A stretch of DNA of 64,000 nucleotides from assembly GCA_903813345.2 (NCBI GenBank), contig CAIIXF020000005.1, positions 18,665,375-18,729,374 of the forward strand, read 5' to 3'. The position numbers were made by a program, and so were the translations under genes. Positions 11,774 to 23,690 of the stretch are shown here, piece by piece. How positions within the stretch are numbered: position 1 is the stretch's first letter; the number at the start of each line of letters is the position of its first letter. The DNA is from Owenia fusiformis. Taxonomy: Eukaryota > Annelida > Polychaeta > Sabellida > Oweniidae. The notes under the pieces are model-generated. The model worked only from the letters and a program-made list of their open reading frames with translations. It searched no databases and was not told where the DNA came from.

Positions 11774-13200
11774 GGCATTCCACCAAAAAAACAGTTTAGT
11801 TCAATGACAAGTGACAGTGGTCCAAAGATGGGCTTTACCAAATTAACTTTTCAATCAGATATATTTGAATTGGCTTCATCTTGATTTTAACATTAAGTTA
11901 AGATTATGTTTCCTGAGAAAAAAGTTGTTGTCTTCTCATAAGCAGCCTGGCCTGATTTGTAGAAGTCTATAGTATAAAGCAAACCAACATGACAAAGCAG
12001 AATAAGTATTACCACATGAATACATTTAAACAAAACTGATTTGATGATGAACGCTATAGTTCTCATTTTGCACAACTGATTTTGTGAGATTTTACTTCAA
12101 TTCATATACTGTTGGTGAACTATTTTTTATCTGAATATGTATTTGTACATGTGAAATCTGGTCATTTTGTACATTAAGCTTTCTGTAAATTGATGTGGAA
12201 GAAGCACACTCAGCTATGGTTATTGTGTCAGAGTGTTATGTTATGGTCATTGTGAGTTATTATCTGCACAAAAGGCATTTTAAAACATATTGTACAATTC
12301 AGACTCATTGTGTACAGCTTCAAATTCATTGTGTAAATGCTGAGGTTATCTGTACAGTGTATGTAAAGTTATTATGTACAACATTTTTGTGTATAATGTT
12401 AAGCTCATTGTGTACAATACAATGGTCATACATAGCTATTTGTGTACAATTGTCATCATATTCAATCATTTATTGTCCAAATACTGAGCCCATTGTGTAC
12501 AATAACTTTATTGAGCACTAAGTTCATGTATTTAGTAACCATTATAGGATCAGACCATTCATTTCATACCGACAAGTTGACAATATCCTACGCACTCACT
12601 CGCACGTGGACTACATTTGATTGCTTTAATGGCATAGAACAAGTATGAGGGTCATTCAAAAAATGCTGATAAAAATACTCCCAACTTCTTTGAATGCTTC
12701 AAGCAATTGTGGAAACATACCATTCTTGTATGGAAAGAGGGAATAAACATCTCAGACGGCAAATAAAGACTTATCAAAGACATATTTATAAATTATACCA
12801 CCATTGTTATTTACCCCAGATAAAAGACATTGTTCTTCAGAAGTCAACTTAACTTTAATCAATTTTAAAAATAAATTATAAGTACAGTATGAAGAGGAAC
12901 ATTTTGACTTGTGAAGTTTTTTCAATATGCTTTATCTCAGATGTTTTATCAGTTCTTATCCAAAGTTTAAGGTGAACAACTACTTTATGAAATTCTTTTA
13001 TTATTTGTGTCTTCCATTGTACAGTATTTGTCCTGTGCTTTTATGACTTGCTAAGTGTAATTAAATCTGATAATTCATGTGTATATTAATCACTGATTTT
13101 CCATCTTCCATTTTTTGTTTGTCTGCATTGTAATGTAGGGCCCTAGTGCATCTAAATGTCTTCCCATCCATTATTCCTCATGTTTTAATGATTTCTTAAA
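11774..13200 (+). other. Probable PKA-RII 3' UTR and downstream sequence
   Basis: The sequence following the stop codon has no further conserved coding exon. A degenerate phrase CATTGTGTACA recurs between 12225 and 12500. AATAAA-containing words occur (for example near 12866), but no poly(A) site can be fixed. Confidence 0.4.
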
Positions 13201-13204
13201 TACT

Positions 13205-13440
13205 GATTAATTTTTTTGGCACACCAATTAAACTTTCCTGGCATATTAACAAAGGTATTCATGCATACCAATTAAGGTTTCTAGGCATAAGAATACCAAT
13301 GAAGGTTTCCTGGTGTATCAATTGAGGTTTTTGGCATAAGAATATCAATAGAAGTTTTCTGGCGTACTGATTGAGGTTTTTAGGCGAGGCATAAGAATAC
13401 TAATGAACGTATCCTGCCATACCAACGAGGCACAAAAAAG
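13205..13440. repeat. Degenerate minisatellite (about 30-60-bp unit)
   Basis: There are repeated variants of ACCAATTAAGGTTTC, TGGCATAAGAATA and TACCAATGAAGG. Roughly five divergent units are present. Confidence 0.65.
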
Positions 13441-13679
13441 TGTAGATGATGACTTCACCTTTCTGCCATTACTGGTATCCCAGGAAGGTGGAATTATTAT
13501 CTCCAATTTTTTCATTTTTTTGTCAGATGTAATATGTTCAATGAAAAAAATCGCACATGTACAGCAACACTGTACTTTACTGTAAAAACCTGTCACCAGT
13601 TTTTTAATTTTCTCATCATTTATTGGTCCAGATTTATTATAACTTCATTCCATGTTACATTGTATAATTATTTTGCATT

Positions 13680-14235
13680 GTGCTGTGTTATTATATTATA
13701 CTGTATTACATTGCAATACATCTACATGTACTTTGTACTCCATTGTGTTGGACTGTATGACATTGCAATAAACATACTTTGTACTCCATTGTGTTGGACT
13801 GTATTACATTGCAATACATATACTTTGTACTTTGTGTTGGACTGTATTACATTGCAATACATGTACTTTGTACTCCATTGTGTTGGACTTCATTACATTG
13901 TAATACATAAACTTTGTACTTTATTGTGTTGGACTGTATTACATTGCAATACATGTACTTTGTAGTCCATTGTGTTGGACTGTATTACATTGCAATACAC
14001 ATATTTTGTACTTAATTGTGTTAGACTGTATTACATTGCAATACACAAACCTTGTACTCCGTTGTGTTGGACTGTATTACATTGCAATACACATACTTTG
14101 TACTCCATTGTGTTGGACTGTTTTACTAGCAATATGCATACTTTGTACTCCATTGTGTTGGACTGTATTACATTGCAATACACCTATATGTACTTTGTAC
14201 TCTATTGTGTTGCACTGTATTACCTTTATATTGCA
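13680..14235. repeat. 46-bp minisatellite, about 12 copies
   Basis: The unit contains TGTGTTGGACTGTATTACAT then TGCAATACAT and ACTTTGTACTCCAT. Copies are well conserved with a few short deletions. The open frames across it (13534-13965, 13970-14260) are periodic translations of the repeat and are not genes. Confidence 0.92.
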
Positions 14236-15149
14236 TTGTATAAGTTGTAACATTGTTTAGTGAGAGAATGAACAAACAACAGATAAATACTTTATGATTT
14301 CAACAAAGTCAATGCAGATAATGTATATTAAGTTGTATAACATATCATCTGCATTTATATATTTATTTACAGTACTTTTTTATTGTTACTATTACTACTA
14401 GACAGTTTATAAATAGGTTATATATTATATATATGTATTATGTTATTGTATGAATTGCACTTAGCAGCAGACTTGTCTCTTATAATGCCAATTTCTTGTA
14501 CTGTAAAAATCCCATAATGTACATTATAGTGTACATATATTGTATACAATTACAGTGCATCAAAGCAATATTGTATCTCGTTAAATATATTGTGGCATTA
14601 ATGAAGTTGTATGAAGCTAATCAGCACTAGTTTACATTTGAATCTGAATGAAATGAAATATCTATCCTACTTTTTATGATCTCTGTAGAAACATGACAAT
14701 CTTGTATCTTCTGTATCGCTGTTTTATTCCATGACAACATAAATGAGCTAAAAACTTCCCTGGTTATACCAATACTACATATATTACTGGAACATACTGT
14801 GGTAGTGCCAGCGCATACTGGTTGTACCATTATTATCTACAATACTGGCAGTACCACAATGTATTAGTTGTACCAATCTGCCAATACTAGCCTCTGCACT
14901 GGCTGTACCAATTTAGCTAAAATAACGATAGTATCAATATATACTAGTAATAGTACTGTAATTATAGTATCAGTACCTATGGTTTTACCAGTGCTTCAAT
15001 ACTTTACTTTCACTGAGCAAATGTCAAAAATGAGAAGCTTGTGCAATAGATTTCTTTTTGTATTAACTAGATTTCAACCTAATTGGTTTGTGTTTCTAAA
15101 TGTTATATAAAGTCTGAAGCATTAGATATATTTAGAACTATGTGAGTAT
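14236..15149. other. Intergenic, with degenerate TACTGGTTGTACCAAT-type repeats
   Basis: Between about 14760 and 15010, variants of ACTGG..GTACCA recur in irregular spacing, suggesting a decayed short tandem array. No gene is visible. Confidence 0.45.
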
Positions 15150-15158
15150 ATGATTATG

Positions 15159-16837
15159 TAGCCTTGCCCAAGTCGGTATTTTTTTTACTTATCTGATCTT
15201 GAATTATAACCGCCTTGTACAATCCATTACATCTCCACCGTTATTACGCTGAAATATTCAACGGTTTCGAGATTTCCATAATACCTACCCTGTCAGGGGT
15301 ATTGCGAAACCTTATTGATTGACAGATATCGCGTGGACACGACGTGTGACTTCAGGCTGAATGACCAATCAACACGTTATCAGGTTGAACTGCATAAACA
15401 AAACAGACTTCCCATCTACGATTTGAAATTCAATGATCTGATCTTACTCGAGTCTCTAGCTTACAGCTAGACGAAACTTCATTGATTTCGTATGTACTGT
15501 GCTACAAGCACCTACACGCACCTACACGCACCTAGAACTCATTTTTAATAAATTTTACAAATATTTTTAAGAATATTAATCATATTTAGGATGAAGCGTT
15601 GCTTGTCTGGATTTAGATATTTCAAAATTTCGTTTCGGAGTTTGACACATGGTGAAATTTTCTCGCTGTAGCTAAAAATGGCTTCCGGTTCTGGACGTGA
15701 ATAACATTTGAAAATTATTCTCGCTTAAAGAAATCAAATATAACAATAGATTCAGACGGGGATGTGAGCTGATGTTCTTCAAATCTATACATAAAGGTAT
15801 ATTTCATATTATTATGCCATATTTACTGTGCGTGTGACACAATGATTTACAATATTTATAATACTAAGGCAGCTCAATCTTCCTCCTCAAAGCCGGAATA
15901 TAGAGAAGGCTTTGGACCGAAATAAATCTGATCGAGTGTTTCTTTAGAGTTAGAATATATTATGTAATTAAATTTACATTGGAAGGTAAGAGTCATTAAT
16001 ATAAATTAAATCATGCGATTCAATGTTGATTTAAAACTGATTTCGCGATGAAAATGCACGAAGACCTATAGATGTGTAGCGGCTAGCGGGTCATGTTGTC
16101 TATCGGTGATTGAATCTCAGCCTACTAATGTTAAGCGATCGTTTCAACGTTTATTGTTGAAATCTTCTCACCTTTCGTTATCCGATCGATGCTCCGGCAT
16201 CCACTAAACTCTCATTGATATTTATCTGATAAAATATTTGTATTTTCATGATGAATTCGTGCAAAATTTTACCCTGCGCGCAGAGTCTAGTTAAACTACA
16301 CTCTGCCTAGTAGAGACTATATTTCAGTTTAGTAGCCCCGCCCCCACGACGGGTACCGGTGACAGTTTGGGTATAAATTACTTTTGACCTAGACGCACTG
16401 ACCTTTCTTCCACCAATCAGCGAGCTTGAAGAAACATACGCCAAATGCGTTCTAATAAAATATGCGCATGTCATTGGTCAATTCCGGGCTCAGCGATGAC
16501 GTCAGAAGGAATGACCATATATAGAACGTCGGTCAAATTTTGCCGACGAACACTGATTGGCGCGGTGAGTTCACAGGTTTATTTTAGTTTGAAAGAGTGA
16601 AGACGAAGCTCTCTTTTAAGAAGTGAAGTCAAACGAATGCAAAGGGTAGCAAAATTTGTTCGTGAAAAGTCCCGGTGAAAAGTGTACTTGTTTAGCTATT
16701 GCTGCAGGGCCGTCGTTGATTGGTTAAATTTTACCGACATAAACATTGAGTCGGTTTAGCACGTGGCTTTCTCATTTGTACAAGGCGGTCATAATAGAAA
16801 TCAGGATAAGTAAAAGAGACCGACTTGGGCAAGGCTA
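15159..16837. mobile_element. Mutator-like (MULE) non-autonomous element with 9-bp TSD
   Basis: TIRs start TAGCCTTGCCCAAGTCGGT, and both ends also share a subterminal ACCGCCTTGTACAA block about 55 bp in. They are flanked by an identical 9-bp direct repeat ATGATTATG at 15150-15158 and 16838-16846. A 9-bp TSD is characteristic of the Mutator superfamily. The 1679-bp element is richer in GC and CpG than its surroundings. It carries no transposase ORF but has a promoter-like segment at 16410-16566. Parts recur in inverted orientation at 18128-18218. Confidence 0.85.
16410..16566 (+). promoter_or_regulatory. Promoter-like segment inside the MULE
   Basis: In order, it holds a CCAAT box (16412-16416), an inverted CCAAT (ATTGG, 16473-16477), a perfect CRE TGACGTCA (16497-16504) and TATATA (16518-16523). 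About 40 bp later there is a consensus splice donor GGTGAGT near 16564-16570. The spacing resembles an RNA polymerase II core promoter followed by a short first exon. This is inference from motif order; no downstream exon was identified. Confidence 0.45.
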
Positions 16838-16846
16838 ATGATTATG

Positions 16847-18127
16847 AAATGATAAAACAGAAGCCTAATTTAATGTAAGGCTGGCAAGCAGCCAATTGTA
16901 GCAAGTGCAAACATAGAAATAAACCAACCCCAGTGTATTATTAGAGGAATTCTAATTCAAAACCACTCTCAGATATAGATTCATTGTAAATCCATAAATA
17001 TTCTGTGTAAAAGTACAAGTATATCCAACTTCAGGATACTGTTTTACTGAGCACAGTGATTGAACCACTTGTAAATCAGGGGATTACCTCATTGGGAGAA
17101 GTATATGTGGCAAAACAAACATCGCACATGCTTTAACTTTCATTTTTGTAATGGATTTTGAAGAATTTCATTTTTAGTTAATAGCCATATTATGTGAAGT
17201 GAATGACCAACTGTTTCACTGTTATAGCCATGTTGGATATTATATTAAACATAATTAATAAAACTCACTATGATTAATCTCTGTTTGTTCATGTAGCCTG
17301 AGTTGGGAGGAATTTAATCAAGCCTCAAGCCAGTATACCATTCATTTTTTAGATGGTTGTTCTGATTGTGTACATCTTTCCTCATGTTCTTCTGAATCTA
17401 ATGCTCACTTTCGTGTGCATGGATGATCTATTTTTTATGATTACCTGACTATTTTATTTCAAATAAAAATTCACACATAGCTGCAAGGTGTTGATTCCAG
17501 CCAATCTAAACAAGTATTTCATACAACTGCACTGCATTATATTACCAATAGCACACACAAGGTCATTTATTGAATGGATGTCAAGGTGACAACTTGACAG
17601 ATTGAAATTAATGCTTTGCCAACTTCACCCTTGCAAAAAATTACTGAAAATATGCTCTTTTAGCAGTTTCGTGATTTCATATCTTTTAGGTGATTTTGTA
17701 GAAAATATTTGCAATGTGTGAAAATTTAAGCCCAACACTTGATGCATTCGGGGATGCATTGTGCTGATTATATTAAACACTGTGTTCTGATTGGCTGTAA
17801 TAGGACACACATTGTATTGCTATGTGTGAATTAAAAATATTTCTGAGAATAGTTCATCAATTGAAAACAAACCCTGTCCTATGTGAGATTTATTTTATCA
17901 TTTCCTCCAATATTGAAATCAACGTGTCTGCCATATTTAAAATTAAAATGCAGAATTTCGCCACCTTTCATTTGTTCTATTCTAGACTCCGAACGCCGGA
18001 CCGCCGTCTCGAAAAGTTGGAGACCATAACAATACGAGTATGTCGTAGTGACATAAAAATTGTTGCATTAGTTCGTCCTGGCTTCTTACAAATGAGCTTC
18101 ATAGTTTATAACTCGATTACTTCTCTG
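16847..18127. other. Intergenic, no recognised gene
   Basis: AT-rich sequence. The ORF at 17822-18163 runs into the repeat at 18128 and has no recognisable domain. No TIR pair was found. Confidence 0.4.
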
Positions 18128-18310
18128 CACTACCCTTTGCATTCGTTTGACTTCACTTCTTAAAAGAGAGCTTCGTCTTCTTGTAGTTTAACTAGACTCT
18201 GCACGCAGGGTAACTCCTGTGTCTCTGTTCATAGATGGTATTTCAAATATGTCCGTGTCAGATAAACCTGTAAACTACTCTGCACGCAGGGTATCTCTGC
18301 ACTCGGGGTA
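18128..18310. repeat. Inverted copy of two modules of the MULE interior
   Basis: 18130-18185 is the near-perfect inverse of 16598-16655 (CTACCCTTTGCATTCGTTTG and onward). 18186-18216 is the inverse of 16269-16300 (around CAGAGTCTAGTTAAACT). In the MULE these two modules are separated by about 300 bp; here they are adjacent. The phrase ACTCTGCACGCAGGGTA then repeats at about 18275-18293. Confidence 0.75.
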
Positions 18311-18443
18311 GAGAGTTCCTGTTTTTCTAGTACTATTGAGAATTGGGATATTTTTCAAATATGGAAGTTGTTGAAGATGTAATACATGGAACTTTATAAA
18401 GTCTTTTTTTCAAAATTTATGTATGCATGTGTATATAGAGGAT

Positions 18444-18563
18444 ATCCTATGATTTATGAGTGATTTTTATCCACGAATGGATATGGTATCTGAACGAGCG
18501 AGAGAGTGCAGATATCAATATCCATGAGTGGATTAAAATCATATCACAAGCAAATCATAGGAT
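18444..18563. repeat. Hairpin element
   Basis: Arms ATCCTATGATTTATGAGTGA (18444-) and, inverted, the block ending at 18563 enclose an apex with GAACGAGCGAGAGAGTGCAG. It belongs to the hairpin class described in the findings. Confidence 0.7.
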
Positions 18564-18727
18564 GTTCTTTTTATTCCATAGTTAACGTCATCATCATCAG
18601 AATCGTCGGAAATTAAGTGATTTAATTCGAATTTTTCATACATCAAGCCGTTGCCGGTTCACGAGAGACGCATTTTTAAACAATGTTATGCAAAGCTAAC
18701 GCTATGGCTGTATGGTCATGATGGTAC

Positions 18728-19306
18728 TACAGGGTGGGCCAAAAAACGCCACTTTTTTTTCAAAATGCTATAACTTTTTTAATTTTTGGTACAAAATCAT
18801 AATTTGCATACCAAATGAAACTTGAAGATGATATCTAGCCATGGATCATGAATTGTCCACTTTTACTTGGATAAAGTATGTCACCAGCGTCTCACTTAAA
18901 CATGTGGTGTGCCATGAGAAATAAGCATAATTTGCAAAATGTTCCTGAACTGATATGGCCTGATGACCGCCAAGCTAATAGTCCTGATGCAAACCCAAGT
19001 GAGTATAGGGTTTGGGATGGTCCCCAGGAGATTTTATGAAGGCACCAAATCTAATAAATTGCTCAACTAAAGCTGGCAATTAAGACATGTTGAAAATTTT
19101 TTAGCTAACATTCCATTGATACTGCTATATCAGCAAGGCGACTAAAACTAAAATCTATCATCAAATAGGGTTGAATGACTTGTTACATTATATTATTACT
19201 AAGAACCCCTGGCACTATATAACTGCAAAGTTTGGGGTATGTAGGGTGGAAAATAAAAAAGTTATAGTGTCTTGAAAAAAAGTGGCGTTTTTTGGCCCAC
19301 CCTGTA
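18728..19306. mobile_element. Tc1/mariner-type element with transposase relic, TA TSD
   Basis: The ends are CAGGGTGGGCCAAAAAACGC and its inverse, continuing for about 35 bp, with TA at 18728-18729 and 19305-19306. Around 18948-19030 the + strand still reads LIWPDDRQANSPDANPSEYR then VWD. This resembles the W-P-x-x-S-P-D-x-N-P-x-E/D-Y block around the last catalytic acid of Tc1/mariner transposases. The rest of the frame is lost, so the element is dead. Confidence 0.82.
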
Positions 19307-19827
19307 TATAGATCGTATTAAAAATCTATCCATAAAGGACTCACTTTGACTCATTTGTTCAACTTATGTCTGATCTAGGAATACTAGATATGACACCAAA
19401 TGTTATAAGCAAAAAGTATTGTTGACATGGCAATTTTGAGGAAGTTAGTTAAACTCTAGTTTCTAGTTTTTGTTTCAAAAAATCTATGAGGCCATTCAAG
19501 TTCAAGTGTACTATTTTATCATGTATTATTATACATACAAAACTGATTAGTTTACATGTGTGATATGCTGTACGTGTATGATAACAGCTATTCTCCGACA
19601 TTTCTTTATAGATATACGTACCACTGGTCAGCATTAAGCGAAGGTACCGTCGTTACCTTCGCATTTAAGATTGCAGATCGTTCGAATTAAAGTACTTTAC
19701 TTTGCTTTATAGTTGACGTAATGCTTTGATATTTGAACTAAATTAGGCTTGTATGACATGGAATCTCTAGAGTATGATCATCTGTTCACATATCGTACAT
19801 GGGCAGTTCCACGAAGGTAACTAACCC

Positions 19828-20790
19828 CTATCACACCAAACTCGTTCTTACCCGTTCTTGCCAGTCCTACGAAAACGTCGTACTTCGTTCATAAACAGTC
19901 TTCAATACGTCCATCTCATTCTTAGTTCGTTCAGGTCGCACCATCGGTCGGTGGGCAACGTCGAATAACGCGTCCCTTAGTCTAGAAGGTCATCATGATA
20001 CAGAACGGTATGGTCGCCAATGAATTTTGAATCGATTCAAAATTCTAAAATCACCTTCCCGTCTGAGAACGTTCATGAAGTTCGTGAATAGACCTTAGAA
20101 AGTTGCAGCTACGTTCATTCCGTTCGCAAACCGTTTAAAACCAGTTTTGAAGATCGCAGTGGCAACTTGTTTGGTGTGATAGCTATATTTTTGCTAACTC
20201 GTTCATAAGCAGTCTTAAATACGTTCATAATTAGTTTAAACCCGTTTGTAATATTAGTTCTACCTCGTTCTCAATACGTCCTCAGACAGTTCAACTTGTT
20301 GTTAAAACGCAGGCCCGTAGCCAGGGGGGGGGGTTCGCTGGGTTCGGGCGAACCCCCCCCCCCTGGCCAAAATTTTTCTCAAAATCATGCAGTTTTTCAC
20401 CATTTTGAGCACTTCTCAAGTGATTTTAGCCATACTTGGGCCAAAATTGTCAAATGTGAACCCCCCTGGAAATTTTTGAAAATTGAACCCCCCCCCTTGG
20501 CAAATCCTGGCTACGGGCCTGAAACGTCCCTAGAGTAGGATTGAAGTACGACGGTTCCGTTCGTAGTACGTTCAGCTCGTCAATAGTACGTTTACACTCG
20601 TTCTTATTGTAGAACGCATCGACCAAGAGAAAATTTTGAGCGTGTTCTAAGTTCTAGAGGACCTACCCGTTCGAGTACGTTCGATGACGTTTGTAAAGAG
20701 ACCCCAAACGGTTCTAAGTTCGTCCAGTCCGTTCGTACACAGTTGAAGGCCGTTTTCGAGAACGTAGTGAAAACTAGTTTGGTGTGATAG
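19828..20790. mobile_element. TATCACACCAAAC element, with internal third end
   Basis: The left end CTATCACACCAAACTCGTT and right end (inverse) CTATCACACCAAACTAGTT are at 19828 and about 20790. A further inverse copy of the end lies at about 20168-20188, so this may be two elements abutting or a duplication. The interior is filled with degenerate CGTTCnTAnnC words (ACGTTCATAAACAGTC type), unlike any neighbouring DNA. The MITE at 20310-20521 is inserted in it. Confidence 0.65.
20310..20521. mobile_element. CAGGCCCG MITE, copy 2 (212 bp)
   Basis: TIRs CAGGCCCGTAGCCAGG and its perfect inverse; 5-bp TSD AAACG at 20305-20309 and 20522-20526. The interior is nearly the same as copy 1 (8095-8324) except for the length of the G/C runs. 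Confidence 0.9.
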
Positions 20791-20809
20791 TAGGGTAAAA
20801 ATGCATAAT

Positions 20810-23690
20810 CATCCATTCCAGATATAAGGTGCAATTTGGGGTTCAAACTTTTTGAAAAATAAAGTTTCTCTATTTGTATCAATCCTTTGGTATATTATAC
20901 TGTAATGTATCAAGGGACAAAATACAAAAAATTGCAAACTAATCTATAACCATTTTGAAATTATTGTTGATTTTACAAGTGTACCTTCATTCGTCAAAAA
21001 TGATCTCTGAAATGTACGTTTTGTTATGAAATGTCCCTTTCAAAAAATAATTTGACCTATTGGAATTACCTAATTGTAAAAAATCAATATGCATGTAACA
21101 TTAGGACAAATGTCGAAGTCAAGGAAAGAAGTCAACTTCTTCAAAAATAGTTTTCCTAGGAACAGCTGATGGTTATTGCATTTACGTATGAAACGACAAA
21201 TGCAATCTAGGTTCAATAAAATAAACTAGTGTCTTTAAGTTTGTATGATTTATTAATCAGAGAGTCAATTTAAGTTTATTTTAGCTTATGAAGAATTTCA
21301 GTTATATGTCTATTCAATAATCTATAAATACCCTACATAACATGTATCAATATGCATAACTTTCGGTTTTTCTTGAAACACCCTGTGATAACGTACATTT
21401 CGTTTAAAAACCACAGATTTTGACATGGCAAAATTACACGTCAGTAAAACTGAAAAATAATCCTAAATATGATAGCCTATGATTGTAATTGTAATTTAGA
21501 TATTAAAAGTGAGAAATGCATAAATCTTTCACTTCTATGTATTTTTAGGACAGATATATGCCAAGGATAACGTACATTTCAACCTCAATATGTAAAACCT
21601 CATAGGCATCATTTCACCCAACGTGATAGAATAATTGGTTCATATCAACCTTATTTACTTTAATTTAAACAAACTATATTTCTTGCTAGTTTATTTTTTA
21701 CCTTTAATTTAAACGTATTACTTAAATAAATATATAGCCCAAGCCCAAGCCCAAACCACATCACATTCCTTTTACTATCACTTTGGGAATTAGAGTCACT
21801 TGCCAAGAATATAAGATCCCCTCCTCCTTGTCATGTTAGTAATTTGTTTTTGTACTTATTTATGCTGTACCATAATCATGGAAACATGCATCATGTGATA
21901 CATTACATATCTTGGAAACAGAAGTACGTTTCACTTTGTGGCTGCTTCACTTTCTTTTTCTTGCTCTTAAACACTAGCGTAGATAACGTACATATCATGC
22001 GCATTTTGGGTTGTTTTCATGTGTCCTTATTTATTTTCACAATGATTATAACAGTAGCAACTAAGTCAGTTATAATCTTGTTGCATCAATATTTATATTA
22101 TCTTCCCAACTTATGGATGCTGAATGTTTGAGTCCCAGCTTTTATAGAGTTTTAACTTAACTGTGTCAGAGCTTGTTCAGTAGAAATAAATATCAACTAA
22201 TTCTTAGTCATGGGATGTGTTTGTGACCATGTAAGAAATCCCGAGTTATTTACAGATATACTTGGAATGTCTGCACGTTGCCTGTACTAAGAGAGTGGTC
22301 AATTTTATGCCTTTGATGTTTTCAACTCCATAAAATGCCTTCGAGACCGTCCATGAAAAAGGCACTCGTCATGTTCGACTTCATGAAAAAAGCATGTCAT
22401 CATGAATTCTCTTCTTATGTTTAATTTACCCATCCAATAGTGCATTTGATTCTCACAATTTGGAGAAATGTGATAAACTTGTATCAATAATAGGACCAAC
22501 TACCATTTTGGTCAAACAAACCGATGATGTTTACAAACACCGCTTAGAAATAGACATGCCACCTATTGATATGTACGTTATGTATGACAACGTACATATC
22601 CGAGAGATTTATATTACCAGAAAACTTCATAGCAGTGCTATTATGTAGCTTATTCAATAGTTACACATTAACTAAGTTTATCCACAACTTAACTACGCAA
22701 AAATTTGCTATTTAAGTTGTGATGTAAGTAATATATCGTTTTGACAAAGTAAGGGGTGTAAATTTTCTCTTATACTCACCTTGATACAAGTAAAAGTTCT
22801 CGAAATACACTTCAGTTTAAAGCACAACTGCTGCTAAACAATCTATTAGTTCAAATAAGTCATGATAAAAACAAGAAATACCAAATTTATATATATTATC
22901 ACACATAATTAGCAAATTTGATAAAACAAGACAACGTACATTTCAAGTCTCGTACATTATCAATTTGTTAGAAGTGATCTTCCAGAGCGAAGCTGGAAGC
23001 TTTTCTCAACAGGTTAATGGCTCCTACTTGGTCAGTATCAATGACTTAAAAGTACTAGTGGGTTCAAATCAACTGACCTAATCTCATGTTTGTATAAAGT
23101 GTGATAACGTACATATCAAAGAAAAGTATAACTTTTCAAAAATCTTGACTTTAGTAGCTACTGATTGAACCATTATGTAACTGGTACAAAATTGACGTGT
23201 TTCGATGCTAGAAATGTTTAAGCCAGTTTGTATGATGAGCATAATCTCAAGCAGCATTAATATTTTAAAATGTTATTGCATGATGCATACCTTGGGGGTG
23301 TTGAGCTCCAAAAATAGGCGACACGTATATTAGAACGTCTAGAGAATAGGAAAATCAAGGAAACTGCACCAAATTGATATATATTTAAGGGATCCAGCCA
23401 TACTATGTGTGTTACAAAATATATAACATTATGATTCATAGTTTTTGAGTAATGATGTGTGAAAGTCAATTTTTGAAACCGGCGACAATAACGTACTTAT
23501 CATTTTAGCATATATTCGAGTCTGTAAAAAATAAAACAAACGCATTCCGCACGAAATGCCATGTCCCTAAGGTAGGCATAATGTTCAACTAATGAAAACA
23601 CAAAAAAACTTGGTCAAATCACCTCATCGAGTAAAATATTTACCGGGACCCTAAATTGCACCTTATATCTGGAATGAGTGAATACGGTAA
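20810..23690. mobile_element. Inverted-repeat unit with eight AACGTACATWTC boxes
   Basis: The left block (about 20811-20846, ATTCCAGATATAAGGTGCAA and so on) is repeated inverted at about 23647-23682. A third, related block (ATTCCACATATAAGG...) lies at 61910-61960. Between the pair, the 12-mer AACGTACATWTC or a close variant appears at about 21015 (inverted), 21390, 21569, 21985, 22571 (inverted) with 22589, 22933, 23105 and 23490, in otherwise dissimilar sequence. No confident protein is encoded. It could be a non-autonomous transposon with iterated protein-binding sites. The boundaries are approximate. Confidence 0.55.
22569..22600. repeat. Perfect inverted repeat of the AACGTACATATC box
   Basis: GATATGTACGTT and AACGTACATATC flank a 9-nt loop. 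It is the only place where two boxes face each other. Confidence 0.85.

Noticed and set aside
13534-14260. Three overlapping repetitive ORFs up to 143 aa
   Set aside because: They are periodic translations of the 46-bp minisatellite in different frames with no start context or splice support.
22460-22648. ORF containing DNVHI, and a similar phrase in the ORF at 21844
   Set aside because: As a protein gene the frames are short and start at weak or non-ATG codons; the DNA box explains the shared phrase better. A repeated-peptide reading is mentioned in the finding but not annotated.
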